Assembly: GCA_017409005.1 (NCBI GenBank)
Contig: JAFQTP010000003.1
Span: forward strand, 124,001 to 188,000
DNA length: 64,000 nt
From: Clostridia bacterium
Lineage (GTDB): Bacteria > Bacillota > Clostridia > Christensenellales > UBA1242
Direction: 5' to 3'
Of the stretch, positions 9,294 to 18,314 are shown piece after piece; positions within the stretch are counted from its first letter, which is position 1; each line of letters opens with the position of its first letter. Below the pieces are notes generated by a model. It did not search any database, was not told where the DNA came from, and saw nothing but the letters and a program-made list of their open reading frames with translations. A program made the translations under genes and the position numbers.

Positions 9294-9318
9294 AGATAAT
9301 TATATGTTTATTTTTTTT
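9281..9318 (+). terminator. Terminator of rnpB
   Basis: Thirteen-pair stem of AAATAAACATATA with its complement (9281-9293 and about 9301-9313), followed by a T8 run. Confidence 0.85.
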
Positions 9319-9351
9319 GTTTAAATTTTTGTTAAAGTTAAATAATTTAAC

Positions 9352-10539
9352 ATGAACACATTCTTAAATTTAACTTTAATTTTTTCTATACTTTTATTAT
9401 TAATACTTTTAAAAACAAAACAGCGTAAACACTCAAATAAAATTAACAAAATGTTAAAACAAACAAAACTAGTTTTTAAAAGTAAATTTAAAAACAGATT
9501 TGTGCTAAGCGGTGTAAACCTATATGTTTATGGCAAACTTTTAAAAAATTATAAAATTGCTTATTTTAAATATGGTGTAAAACTAATTAAAAACAAGTTT
9601 GGTGGTAGAGTTGTTATTACAAAAATAGCAAATAAACTTTTGTTTAGTTTTAAAAATGTAAATAATATTATCGTTGCGTTTTGGGGCGAGGCTGCCAAGT
9701 TTAGTGTGCTTTATAAAACAGATAACGTAAAGTTAACCAAAAGAAAATATTATAGCCACATAAAACATACAAAAGTGTTAAATTTAAGTGTTATGCAAAC
9801 GTGCAGTTTTGGCTTTATACTTAGGTTTTTTAATGGTTATCCACAAATTTTGCATAGCACAACTAAAACTAAGCAAACATCTAAACTTTTAAATCAAAAA
9901 ATAGTTAAAACACTAAACACAAATGCTGTTTTAATTAAAAATTATAATCAGTCAATTTCAAACATTTTTAACCTAAAAATAAACTCGTTAATTTATTCAA
10001 AAAATAAAGTTTTAGTTAACAAAACATATTTGCTTGAACATATTGGTGGTTTTATTAAAATTTCTAAACTTGGCACAAATAATTTGTTTAATTTTTTGCC
10101 AATGTTTTCACTTAAAGTTGAAACTAAAAACAAAGTTATTAATAACTTAATTAACAATGTTTTACCAAATAAAATTGTGTCGGAATATTTAAATAATTTT
10201 AATTTTGTTCCATTTTTTAATTTGCTTAATGTTAAACGGCAATTTAAACACTATTACACACATGAAATAACCAATTTATTAAAGCGTAAGCAATATCTTA
10301 ACCTTTACAATTTTTTATTAACACAAGTGCTTGGCATTGGCGTTGGTGTAAACGAATTGTTTTTTTACAAACCTCAGTTTTATTTGGGTAAAAGTTATGT
10401 TTCATATCGAAACATAAAGTTATTAATTAATAACAACATCGATAATTGTAATGTTGTTTATAATGGGGTGGTTTATAACAATGTTCCAGCAATAAAAACA
10501 AATAAAACAAAAGTTTATAACATTGATAAAATTATTTAG
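9352..10539 (+). CDS. Hypothetical single-pass membrane protein, Lys/Asn-rich
   Basis: 395 residues, not recognised. Residues 3-20 form one strongly hydrophobic segment, then a run of Lys/Arg, so the N-terminus is probably an anchor with the rest cytosolic. The remainder is very rich in Lys, Asn, Leu, Phe and Tyr, with little acidic residue content, more biased than neighbouring housekeeping proteins. No known motif is seen. No Shine-Dalgarno sequence precedes the ATG. It lies between rnpB and rarA. It could be a fast-evolving lineage-specific protein, possibly a sporulation or envelope protein, but nothing here proves that. Confidence 0.5.
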   Translation: MNTFLNLTLIFSILLLLILLKTKQRKHSNKINKMLKQTKLVFKSKFKNRFVLSGVNLYVYGKLLKNYKIAYFKYGVKLIKNKFGGRVVITKIANKLLFSFKNVNNIIVAFWGEAAKFSVLYKTDNVKLTKRKYYSHIKHTKVLNLSVMQTCSFGFILRFFNGYPQILHSTTKTKQTSKLLNQKIVKTLNTNAVLIKNYNQSISNIFNLKINSLIYSKNKVLVNKTYLLEHIGGFIKISKLGTNNLFNFLPMFSLKVETKNKVINNLINNVLPNKIVSEYLNNFNFVPFFNLLNVKRQFKHYYTHEITNLLKRKQYLNLYNFLLTQVLGIGVGVNELFFYKPQFYLGKSYVSYRNIKLLINNNIDNCNVVYNGVVYNNVPAIKTNKTKVYNIDKII

Positions 10540-10568
10540 TTGTGCTAAAATTAACTTAAGAGGAAATT

Positions 10569-11855
10569 ATGTACGATTTATTTACAGACAACATGAAACA
10601 ATTTGCTCCTTTAGCCGACCGTATGCGACCTAGTTCGCTTTCTGAGTTTATTGGGCAAGAGCATTTAATTTATAAAAATAGTTTTTTAGTTCGAGCAATA
10701 ACAAGCGGTAGCATTGGTAGTTGCATTTTTTATGGACCTCCAGCAACTGGAAAAACAACCATTGCTAACATAATTGCAAACACCTGTAAAGGTCAGTTTC
10801 GAAAACTTAATGCAGTTAGTTCTGGTGTTGGCGATGCCAAACAAATTATTGAAGAAGCACGCAATGCTTTAAAACTTTATGGTACTCGCACTTTTTTACT
10901 TTTAGACGAATGCCACAGGTGGAACAAGGCTCAGTCTGATTGCGTATTGCAAGCAGTTGAAGAGGGTAGCATAACATTTATTGGTTCAACAACTGAAAAT
11001 CCATATATAAACATGACACGTGCAATTGTTAGCCGTTGCCGAGTTTTCGAGTTTAAACCACTATCTAAGCAAAATATAATAACAGCTTTAAATAGGGCAT
11101 TAACCGATAAAGAACGTGGCTATGGCGAACTTAAAATAGATATGCAACCAGATGCTTTAGAGCATTTGGCATGGGCATGCTCAGGCGATGTTCGAAACGC
11201 TTATAATGCTTTAGAACTTGCGGTTAAAACAACACCTGCAAATGCCGATGGTGTTATTGTTATTGATAAACAAACAGCTGAAGAGTGTATTCAAAAAAAG
11301 GCTATTAGCCTAGATGAAAACACGTTCTACGATGTTTTAAGTGCATTCTGTAAAAGTTTAAGGGGCTCCGATGCCGATGCTGCGCTATATTATTCACAAA
11401 AACTTTTGCTTAGTGGTTGCGACCCTAAAATTATTGCTCGCCGCATGATTGCACATGCTTCCGAAGATGTTGGCATGGCCGATAGCAACGCTCTTTTAAT
11501 TGCTATTAGCGCATTAGAGGCAGTTAAAGAACTTGGCATGCCAGAATGCGAACTTGCTTTGTCTCACGCCATAATTTACATTTGTGAGGCGGAAAAAAGC
11601 AATTCGGTTTATCTTGCCATGAGTGCAGCCAAAGAAGATGCTAAAAACTTTATTGACGCACCAGTGCCTAACAATTTAAAAAATCACCCAGCAGGTTATA
11701 ACGATAAAACAGGCAAATATAAATATCCGCACGATTATGGCGGTTATGTTAAACAAACATATTTGCCAGCTGAACTTAAAGATAGGGTTTACTATAAACC
11801 TCTTAGTAACGGTAAAGAAAAAAATATGATTCGAAAAAAAGAACGCAACAAATAA
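10569..11855 (+). CDS. rarA: Replication-associated recombination protein RarA (MgsA)
   Basis: Clamp-loader-like AAA+ ATPase acting at stalled replication forks. Walker A GPPATGKTT is at residues 56-64, Walker B LLLDECHR at 110-117 and sensor-1 IGSTTENPY near 137. The C-terminal tetramerisation part contains HASEDVGMAD, and the family ending NHPAGYNDKTGKYKYPHDY is present. 428 residues is the expected length. AAGAGGAAATT precedes the ATG. It stands alone, 29 bp after the preceding stop. Confidence 0.95.
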   Translation: MYDLFTDNMKQFAPLADRMRPSSLSEFIGQEHLIYKNSFLVRAITSGSIGSCIFYGPPATGKTTIANIIANTCKGQFRKLNAVSSGVGDAKQIIEEARNALKLYGTRTFLLLDECHRWNKAQSDCVLQAVEEGSITFIGSTTENPYINMTRAIVSRCRVFEFKPLSKQNIITALNRALTDKERGYGELKIDMQPDALEHLAWACSGDVRNAYNALELAVKTTPANADGVIVIDKQTAEECIQKKAISLDENTFYDVLSAFCKSLRGSDADAALYYSQKLLLSGCDPKIIARRMIAHASEDVGMADSNALLIAISALEAVKELGMPECELALSHAIIYICEAEKSNSVYLAMSAAKEDAKNFIDAPVPNNLKNHPAGYNDKTGKYKYPHDYGGYVKQTYLPAELKDRVYYKPLSNGKEKNMIRKKERNK

Positions 11856-11990
11856 TTGTTGTGTTTTTTTAATTAACGTGTGTTATTTTTAACGCACACG
11901 TGTGCGTGTGTTTATTATTTAATATACTTTAGTTTATTTATAAAAAATGGCTTTATTTCAAAGTTTTTTCAAAATTTTTTTAAAAAAGTG
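11856..11990. other. Intergenic stretch between rarA and the attenuator promoter
   Basis: Contains a palindromic ACACGTGTG core with flanking GTGTG/CGCAC near 11890-11912, which could end rarA transcription although no good T-run follows. Otherwise only AT-rich sequence is seen. Confidence 0.4.
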
Positions 11991-12019
11991 TTGACAACCA
12001 CTTTTTAATGGTGTATTTT
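11991..12019 (+). promoter_or_regulatory. Promoter of the leader-peptide/ABC exporter unit
   Basis: Consensus TTGACA (11991-11996), 17 bp, TATTTT (12014-12019). Predicted start near 12026, giving a leader RNA of about 190 nt before the exporter. Confidence 0.75.
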
Positions 12020-12071
12020 AATGGTGTTGTTAAGCAAAAAATGCAAAAAATAAAAAAGGAGGAACATAAGT

Positions 12072-12140
12072 ATGAGCATTTTAAAAGTTAACGCAGTTAC
12101 AAAAAATAATTTAATTTGCCATACGAATGGTTCTTTTTAA
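12072..12140 (+). CDS. 22-residue leader peptide of the ABC exporter
   Basis: Short ORF of 22 codons from an ATG preceded by a strong GGAGG (AAAAAAGGAGGAACATAAGT upstream), ending TAA at 12138-12140. The peptide begins MSILKVNAVTK and ends CHTNGSF; I know no homologue. Its last codons (12120-12132) are one arm of an antiterminator helix with 12182-12193, so how far a ribosome gets decides which RNA hairpin forms. The layout matches leader peptides such as B. subtilis BmrB ahead of bmrCD. The coding status rests on the ribosome site and this geometry. Confidence 0.72.
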   Translation: MSILKVNAVTKNNLICHTNGSF

Positions 12141-12217
12141 AAGTGATATTTTTTATCACTCTAATTTTGTGGAATTTATAAAACCTTCGTATGCTAAAAA
12201 TTTACGGAGGTTTTTTT
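12120..12217 (+). promoter_or_regulatory. Antiterminator/terminator attenuator ahead of the ABC exporter
   Basis: Two alternative structures share the segment AACCTTCGTATG (12182-12193). Antiterminator: it pairs with CATACGAATGGTT (12120-12132), 12 pairs with one bulged T, enclosing a small AGTGATA/TATCACT hairpin (12142-12160). Terminator: AACCTTCGTA (12182-12191) pairs with TACGGAGGTT (12203-12212), one T-G wobble, followed by T7 up to the exporter ATG. The terminator also buries the exporter's GGAGG. A ribosome finishing the leader ORF covers the first arm and favours termination; a ribosome stalled earlier favours read-through. Confidence 0.78.
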
Positions 12218-14020
12218 ATGTTAAAAAATAATAAAAATAAAATAGGTATTTCCAATTATTTAAATCACTACAAATTTGGAATATTCCTATACATTGCTGT
12301 TTATGTTCTTGCAGCAGTTATGAGTATTTTTATAACTTTGTTGTTTGCAAGGGCAATTGAGCTTGTAACTTTAGCCGAATATGTTTCTGCTGTAACCACA
12401 TTTTTAGTGTTACTGGGCTGTTCGGTTGTTCGCAGAATTTGCTGGTACACTAGTGGCATTATCTATCAAAAATATGCAACCAGCATTATGGCTGAGCTTA
12501 ACCTAGACCTTGCAAAACAAGCGTTTAAGTTAAACTCTCAAACCTATTCTAACCACGAAACCGGCACATTTGTGCAACGAATTGTGTCTGATCCAGAAAG
12601 GTTGGTTAATAACATGGCTGACATTGTAGATATGATAACCGAAATTTTATCTTCTCTTGTTATCATTGTTTACATTTCAACATTAAATATTTACATTGGT
12701 TTAGTTATTTTTGCTTTGCTTGCTACTTGCATGATTTTAGAAATGAATCGTGTTAAGGTTTTCCGCAAAAACCGCAGAAAAACACGTAAAGCAAGCGATA
12801 AAATTAATTCTTTAACAACCGAAATTGTTCGTTCAGAAAAAGATATTAAAGCAATTGGTTTAGAAGATAAATTAAGCGAAGTTTCTAAAAAATATTACGA
12901 CGATTATAAACGTGTTAACTATAAAACCGATATGACCGATATGACATTCTGGAGTTCAAGAAACTTTATTATTGAAACTGTTTCAATTTTAATGTTGGTT
13001 TTAGGTGTTGTGTTAGTCGATAAAGCACTTTTAACATTTGCATCGTTTATGATTATTTACTCAAATAATGGCGATTTATATGGCTTAATTTGGCAACTTG
13101 GCAACATTTCTAACAAGTTTTCTGAAATTAAAATTTGTTCCGATCGTATGTTTGCTTTGTTTAACGACCCTGAGTTTGTTTGCGAGCGTTTTGGTGGTAT
13201 AGAACTAGAAAATGTTAAGGGTGAAATTGAGTTTGAAAATGTTTGTTATTCTTATAACGACTACGAAAAACAAGACGACGAAGAGGAAGATTCTAAACCT
13301 AAAAAACACAAAGTTAAAAAACAACGAAAAATTGTTGCAACAAACAAAATTTTTGAAGATTTAAATTTTAAAATTAAGCCAAACACAACAGTAGCGTTTG
13401 TTGGTAAAAGTGGTAGTGGAAAATCTACAATTTTAAATTTAATGAGCAAAATGTATGAGGTAGATGGTGGGCAGGTTTTAATTGATGGCGTAAACATTAA
13501 CGATTTAAGTAAAAATTGTTTACGTAATTCAATTTCGCTTGTAAACCAATTCCCATACATATTTGATATGACCATCAAGGAAAACCTACTTCTTGCAAAA
13601 AAAGATGCAACCGACGAAGAAATTAACAAAGCAATTAAAGACGCTTCGTTCGACGATTTTATTGCAACACTTCCAAAGGGTATTAACACAAAAGTTGGTG
13701 AAAGCGGTGTTAAACTTAGCGGTGGTCAAAAACAACGCTTAGCAATTGCTAGGGCACTTCTTCGAAATTCAAGCATTATTATTTTCGACGAAAGCACATC
13801 TAGCCTTGATAACTTTGCTCAAGAAAACATTAAACGTAGCATCGATAACTTAAAGGGTAAAAGCACCATTGTCATTGTTGCTCACAGGCTTTCAACCATT
13901 AAAAATGTTGATAAAATTTTCTTTTTAGATGAAGGAAAAATTATCGATAACGGAACGTTTGAACAACTATTTGAAACTAACGAAAAATTTAAAAATATGT
14001 TCCTAGCCGAAAATATTTAA
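12218..14020 (+). CDS. ABC exporter, fused permease and ATPase (multidrug type)
   Basis: About 600 residues: an N-terminal six-helix exporter domain (to about residue 310) followed by one ATPase domain with Walker A GKSGSGKST near residue 397, signature LSGGQKQR near 500 and Walker B IIIFDEST. Between the domains is a charged insert rich in Asp/Glu then Lys (nucleotides 13260-13330), unusual for the family. The ATG at 12218 is chosen because GGAGG sits 7 bp upstream; the ATG at 12191 lies inside the attenuator. It probably works as a homodimer, exporting a toxic compound whose effect on ribosomes would relieve the attenuator. The substrate is unknown. Confidence 0.88.
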   Translation: MLKNNKNKIGISNYLNHYKFGIFLYIAVYVLAAVMSIFITLLFARAIELVTLAEYVSAVTTFLVLLGCSVVRRICWYTSGIIYQKYATSIMAELNLDLAKQAFKLNSQTYSNHETGTFVQRIVSDPERLVNNMADIVDMITEILSSLVIIVYISTLNIYIGLVIFALLATCMILEMNRVKVFRKNRRKTRKASDKINSLTTEIVRSEKDIKAIGLEDKLSEVSKKYYDDYKRVNYKTDMTDMTFWSSRNFIIETVSILMLVLGVVLVDKALLTFASFMIIYSNNGDLYGLIWQLGNISNKFSEIKICSDRMFALFNDPEFVCERFGGIELENVKGEIEFENVCYSYNDYEKQDDEEEDSKPKKHKVKKQRKIVATNKIFEDLNFKIKPNTTVAFVGKSGSGKSTILNLMSKMYEVDGGQVLIDGVNINDLSKNCLRNSISLVNQFPYIFDMTIKENLLLAKKDATDEEINKAIKDASFDDFIATLPKGINTKVGESGVKLSGGQKQRLAIARALLRNSSIIIFDESTSSLDNFAQENIKRSIDNLKGKSTIVIVAHRLSTIKNVDKIFFLDEGKIIDNGTFEQLFETNEKFKNMFLAENI

Positions 14021-14104
14021 TAACAAAATTGTTATATAAAACAATTTGGCAAAAAATTTAATTCTTTAGTTTTAAATCCTTATAAAGTATTTATATTATG
14101 CAAA

Positions 14105-14134
14105 AAATAACTCCCAGTTTTGGGAGTTATTTAT
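14105..14134 (-). terminator. Bidirectional terminator between the ABC exporter and the GDPD-like gene
   Basis: ATAACTCCCA/TGGGAGTTAT stem. The minus-strand side carries the better T-run (TATTTTTTGCATA), so it mainly ends the minus-strand gene. Confidence 0.85.
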
Positions 14135-14157
14135 GTTTTAAATTATGTAAGTTTAAA

Positions 14158-14883
14158 TTAAATTTCTGGTGTAAAGCCGTTGCTTATAACATTGTCGCAA
14201 TACTTAACAACATTTAAATAATCATGTTCGTTTGCAATGTCGTATGCAATAATTGGAAGCACGTTATATTTGTTAACGGCTTTGCTTGGTAGGTCGCAAG
14301 CATTATAAACAATAAAATCTGGTTCGGCAATTTTGTTAAATTTAAGTTTGGTTAATTTTTTGGTTTTAATGCTACCATAAAATTTATCGGTAAATTTGCC
14401 ACTTTTAATACCGCGCAACACATCTGGTGCGTTGTTTTTAAACCATTCAACAGTGTATGGGTTAGTAGAAACAATTGCATATTCGCCAGGGTAGTCTTTT
14501 AAAACTTTATAAATGTTGCTTTCAATTTTGCCAACTGAGCCGTCGTTATAAATATTAATTAAAACTGGAACTTTGCCTGCAATGGTTTTAAGTGCATCTT
14601 CAAAACTTAAAACATTATATTTTGTGTTTTTAATTTTAAGTTTTTTAACTTCGTCTAAACTAAGTGTTTGAACATAGCCTGTTCCATCGGTTAATTTGGC
14701 AACGTTTTTATATGAAAAACAAACCAAATTTTCGTCGTCTAAACTTTGCACGCAAATCATAATTGGGGCATTTAATTTAATTGCATTTTCATAGGCTCCA
14801 ACACTATTTTCTGGTTCGGTTTCAGTAACAAAACCAAATCTGGTAATTGTTTTATTAACAAGCCAACTTTCAAATATATCCAT
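14158..14883 (-). CDS. Degenerate glycerophosphodiester phosphodiesterase-like protein
   Basis: 241 residues with the GDPD fold layout: PENS at 24-27, a GTGYV segment at 67-71 followed by LSLDEVKKL, and later barrel strands ending in ISNGFTPEI. The hallmark active site is gone. The catalytic HRG is RFG (residues 15-17), the metal ligands of ELD are replaced (MIC, 42-44), and the HD pair is FS (56-57). It is therefore probably not an active phosphodiesterase and may bind a ligand or partner. It is monocistronic on the minus strand, convergent with the exporter. The frame is intact, which argues for retained function. Confidence 0.72.
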   Translation of the reverse strand: MDIFESWLVNKTITRFGFVTETEPENSVGAYENAIKLNAPIMICVQSLDDENLVCFSYKNVAKLTDGTGYVQTLSLDEVKKLKIKNTKYNVLSFEDALKTIAGKVPVLINIYNDGSVGKIESNIYKVLKDYPGEYAIVSTNPYTVEWFKNNAPDVLRGIKSGKFTDKFYGSIKTKKLTKLKFNKIAEPDFIVYNACDLPSKAVNKYNVLPIIAYDIANEHDYLNVVKYCDNVISNGFTPEI

Positions 14884-15175
14884 TTTTAATCCTTAAAAAT
14901 ATTTCTAATATTTTACATTTTGATATGTAAATTTTAACAAAAATATTATTTTTTTGCAAATTTATTATATCATTTTGCTGGTTTTGTGTCATTTTTAGAG
15001 CAATTTTGAGGCTGTTTATGTCAAAAAGGGTTAATTTGCAACTATATTTATAATTTGTAAATGTGGTTTCCAAAATTAAAATGTTAAACAATAAATTTGT
15101 TTTTTTTCTTATTTTCTATTATACTAAATTAGTTTAAATATAATAATTAACTATAACTTTCACGAGGTATTAACT

Positions 15176-16972
15176 TTGACTAGACAAGATAAAATTCGTA
15201 ACTTTTGTATTGTTGCGCACATCGACCACGGAAAAAGCACTCTTGCCGATAGATTAATTGAACACACTGGCACACTAACTAAACGTGAACTTAGTGAGCA
15301 AGTGCTAGATTCTATGGATATCGAGCGTGAGCGTGGCATTACCATTAAACTTACTCCAACTAAAATGAAGTATGTTTATAATGGCGAGCAGTATGAACTT
15401 AATTTAATAGATACTCCGGGGCACGTTGACTTTACCTACGAAGTTTCGCGTAGTTTGGCTGCGTGTGAGGGCGCAATTTTAATTGTAGATGCAACACAAG
15501 GTGTTGAAGCTCAAACACTTGCAAACGCATATCTTGCAATCGATAATAACCTTGAAATTTTGCCTGTTATTAACAAAATTGATCTTCCAAGTGCCGATAT
15601 TGAAACAGCACGCGAGGAAATTGAAGAAATTATAGGCATCGATTCTAGCATTGCTCCGGCTGTTAGTGCTAAAGATGGCACAAACATTAACCAAGTGCTA
15701 GAACAAATTGTTAAATATGTTCCAGCTCCTAAAGGCAACGAAAATGCAACACTACGTGCTTTAATTTTTGATAGTTATTATGATAACTTTAAAGGGGCAG
15801 TTTGCTTAGTTCGCATTTTCGACGGTCAGGTTAAAGCTGGCGATAGAATTAAATTTTATATTACTGGTAAAGAATATGATGTAACTGAGGTTGGTGTTTT
15901 CGAACCAAAACCTGTTAGTCAAAACGTTTTGCGTGCTGGCGATGTTGGCTACATTTGCGCAAGCATTAAAAATGTTGCCGAAACTAAAGTTGGCGACACA
16001 ATTACAAATGCAACAAATCCAACTTTAAATCCGCTGCCGGGCTATAAAGAGGTTAAACCAGTTGTGTTTAGCGGAATATTTTGTGTTGATGGTGCCGATT
16101 ACGATGCACTTAAAGATGCACTAGAAAAACTTAAACTAAACGATGCATCGCTTGAATACGAACCAGAAGTTAGCCAAGCACTAGGTTTTGGTTTTAGATG
16201 TGGTTTCTTAGGATTACTTCATATGGAAATTATTCAAGAGCGTTTAGAACGTGAGTTTGACCTCGATTTAATTACAACTGCACCATCTGTTTGCTATAAA
16301 GTGCATAAAGTAGATGGCGAAGTTATTAATGTAAGCAATCCTGCCGACCTTCCTAAACCTCAAGAAATTGAATTTATGGAAGAACCAATGACTCGAGTTA
16401 ATATTTTTACACCACCACAATTTGTGGGTAATCTTATGGAACTTGCTCAAGAAAAACGAGGCGAACACAAAGACTTGCAATATCTAGATAAAAATCGTTG
16501 CCAGTTGGTTTACGATATTCCATTAAACGAAATTATTTACGACTTTTTCGATAAGTTAAAATCATGTTCTCGTGGCTATGCTAGCCTCGATTACGAAATT
16601 TTAGGGTATAAGGAAAGCGACCTTGTTAAAGTAGATATTTTGCTTAATGGCGAGGTTTGCGATGCTCTTTCTATGATTGTTCATCGTGAACGTGCTTACT
16701 ATAAAAGCCGTGCAATTGTAGAAAAGTTAAAAGAAGTTATTCCAAGACAACTTTTCGAAATTCCAATTCAGGCTGCAATTGGCAGTAAAGTTATTGCTCG
16801 TGAAACAGTTAAAGCACTTAGAAAAGACGTTCTTGCAAAATGTTATGGCGGCGATATTTCTCGTAAACGTAAACTATTAGAAAAACAAAAGAAAGGTAAA
16901 AAACGTATGCGCAAAATTGGTTCAGTAGAAATTCCTTCTGAAGCATTTATGAGCATTTTAAAAATTGATTAA
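15176..16972 (+). CDS. lepA: Elongation factor 4 (LepA)
   Basis: Ribosome-associated GTPase that remodels stalled elongation complexes. 598 residues. G1 AHIDHGKS is near residue 14, RGITI near 53, DTPGH near 79 and NKID near 132, then domains II and III and the LepA-specific C-terminal domain ([25 protein letters not shown]). It starts at TTG 15176, with CGAGGT about 10 bp upstream; the N-terminus [10 protein letters not shown] aligns with the family start. The stop overlaps the hemW start as TAATG, so the two are co-transcribed. Confidence 0.97.
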   Translation: MTRQDKIRNFCIVAHIDHGKSTLADRLIEHTGTLTKRELSEQVLDSMDIERERGITIKLTPTKMKYVYNGEQYELNLIDTPGHVDFTYEVSRSLAACEGAILIVDATQGVEAQTLANAYLAIDNNLEILPVINKIDLPSADIETAREEIEEIIGIDSSIAPAVSAKDGTNINQVLEQIVKYVPAPKGNENATLRALIFDSYYDNFKGAVCLVRIFDGQVKAGDRIKFYITGKEYDVTEVGVFEPKPVSQNVLRAGDVGYICASIKNVAETKVGDTITNATNPTLNPLPGYKEVKPVVFSGIFCVDGADYDALKDALEKLKLNDASLEYEPEVSQALGFGFRCGFLGLLHMEIIQERLEREFDLDLITTAPSVCYKVHKVDGEVINVSNPADLPKPQEIEFMEEPMTRVNIFTPPQFVGNLMELAQEKRGEHKDLQYLDKNRCQLVYDIPLNEIIYDFFDKLKSCSRGYASLDYEILGYKESDLVKVDILLNGEVCDALSMIVHRERAYYKSRAIVEKLKEVIPRQLFEIPIQAAIGSKVIARETVKALRKDVLAKCYGGDISRKRKLLEKQKKGKKRMRKIGSVEIPSEAFMSILKID

Positions 16973-18102
16973 TGAACTTAGGAATTTATGTTCACATTCC
17001 GTTTTGTGTTTCAAAGTGCCTATATTGTAATTTTTACTCCGAAAATAAGTTAGAGTATATTAACGACTATGTTTTAGCACTTACCAAGGAAATTAAACGT
17101 GAAAGTAAAAAATACACTCAATATTCTATAGACACAATTTTTATTGGTGGCGGAACACCAAGCGTTTTGCCTGCTGGTTGTGTTAGTTTAATTGTTAATG
17201 CAATAAAACAAAACTACAATGTTTTACCTGGTGCCGAAATTACAATTGAGGCCAACCCCAATAGCATAAATTACACTAATAGTGCCGAGTGGTTTTCGGC
17301 TGGTGTAAACAGAGTTTCTGTGGGTGTGCAAACCACAAGTAACAGAGTATTAAAAATTATTGGTCGCACCCACACTTATCAAGATTTTTTTAAAGCAATC
17401 GACGATTTAAAAAGCGTTGGTTTTAAAAATATTAATGCCGATATCATGATTGGTTTGCCAACTCAAAAACAAAACGAACTTAAAGCCACTTTAAGGCAAT
17501 GCTTTGGAATGGGATTAACGCACATAAGTGCTTATACTTTAATTTTAGAAGAAGGCACACCAATGTGTGGGTTGGTGCAACAAAAAAAATTAAAACTTCC
17601 GTCTGAAGAAAAAACTTTAGGCATGTTTAAATATTTACTTAAACATACCGAACTAAACGGATATAATCGCTACGAAGTATCCAATTTTTGTTTGCCAGGC
17701 TTCGAGTGCAAGCATAACCTAAATTGCTGGAATATGGTGCCATATGTTGGTTTTGGCTGTGCTGCACACAGTTTTGTGGAAAATTTTCGTTTTGGAAACA
17801 TTTCTAACATCGAGCGCTATATTAAATTAATTAATCAAGGAAAAAGTGTAAAAGCATTCAACGAAGAACTTACTGTAAATCAATTAATTGAAGAAAGTAT
17901 AATGCTTAATTTGCGAACAACAAAGGGTATTAACTTAAAGGACTTAAAACAAAAATATGGATACGATTTGCTAAAAGAAAAATCTTTAGAGGTTATGGAG
18001 CTTCAAAAACTTGGTCTTATAAAACTTGAAAATGGTTATTTGTTTGCAACAACTGAAGGGTTTTATGTTTTAAATCAAATTATACTGAAATTGGTTGATT
18101 AA
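16972..18102 (+). CDS. hemW: Heme chaperone HemW (radical SAM)
   Basis: 376-residue HemN-like radical SAM protein. The cluster motif PFCVSKCLYCN (Cys12, 16, 19) has the C-x3-C-x2-C spacing. FIGGGTPS, the SVGVQT motif and the C-terminal HemW domain (ESIMLNLRTTKGI) are present. It lacks the extra CRT Cys of true coproporphyrinogen dehydrogenase HemN, so a heme-binding chaperone role is more likely. It overlaps lepA by 1 bp (TAATG), the usual Firmicutes neighbour order ahead of hrcA. Confidence 0.92.
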   Translation: MNLGIYVHIPFCVSKCLYCNFYSENKLEYINDYVLALTKEIKRESKKYTQYSIDTIFIGGGTPSVLPAGCVSLIVNAIKQNYNVLPGAEITIEANPNSINYTNSAEWFSAGVNRVSVGVQTTSNRVLKIIGRTHTYQDFFKAIDDLKSVGFKNINADIMIGLPTQKQNELKATLRQCFGMGLTHISAYTLILEEGTPMCGLVQQKKLKLPSEEKTLGMFKYLLKHTELNGYNRYEVSNFCLPGFECKHNLNCWNMVPYVGFGCAAHSFVENFRFGNISNIERYIKLINQGKSVKAFNEELTVNQLIEESIMLNLRTTKGINLKDLKQKYGYDLLKEKSLEVMELQKLGLIKLENGYLFATTEGFYVLNQIILKLVD

Positions 18103-18147
18103 TATTTATATATAAACTCTATTTAATAATAAATTATCTTAAATAAT

Positions 18148-18172
18148 GCGTAACTTTTGTTACGCTTTTTTA
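18148..18172 (+). terminator. Terminator of lepA-hemW
   Basis: GCGTAAC/GTTACGC stem (18148-18154 and 18159-18165) with a TTTT loop and T6 tail. Confidence 0.9.
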
Positions 18173-18218
18173 TTTACAAAAAATTACAAAATTTTATTTA
18201 ATTTTTGTCATAAAATCG

Positions 18219-18278
18219 TTGACTATGCATAATAATAAGAGTAGAATGTAGTTAGCACTTGAAAGTTGAGAGTGCTAA
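18219..18278 (+). promoter_or_regulatory. Heat-shock promoter with CIRCE operator
   Basis: TTGACT (18219-18224), 17 bp, TAGAAT (18242-18247), followed at once by a CIRCE element: TTAGCACTT (18252-18260), 9-bp spacer, GAGTGCTAA (18270-18278), one mismatch from the perfect inverted repeat. HrcA bound here would block transcription of hrcA-grpE-dnaK-dnaJ. Confidence 0.95.
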
Positions 18279-18314
18279 CACTTAAAATATTATATTGCTA
18301 AATTAAGGATAGTA

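Noticed and set aside
12191..12217. ABC exporter starting at ATG 12191
   Set aside because: That ATG lies inside both attenuator helices and has no ribosome site; ATG 12218 has GGAGG at proper distance.
14870..15091. Minus-strand 73-codon ORF upstream of the GDPD-like gene
   Set aside because: Overlaps the GDPD start, has no ribosome site and no protein-like composition; the gap 14884-15175 otherwise shows only AT-rich promoter sequence (TATAAT at 15139-15144).
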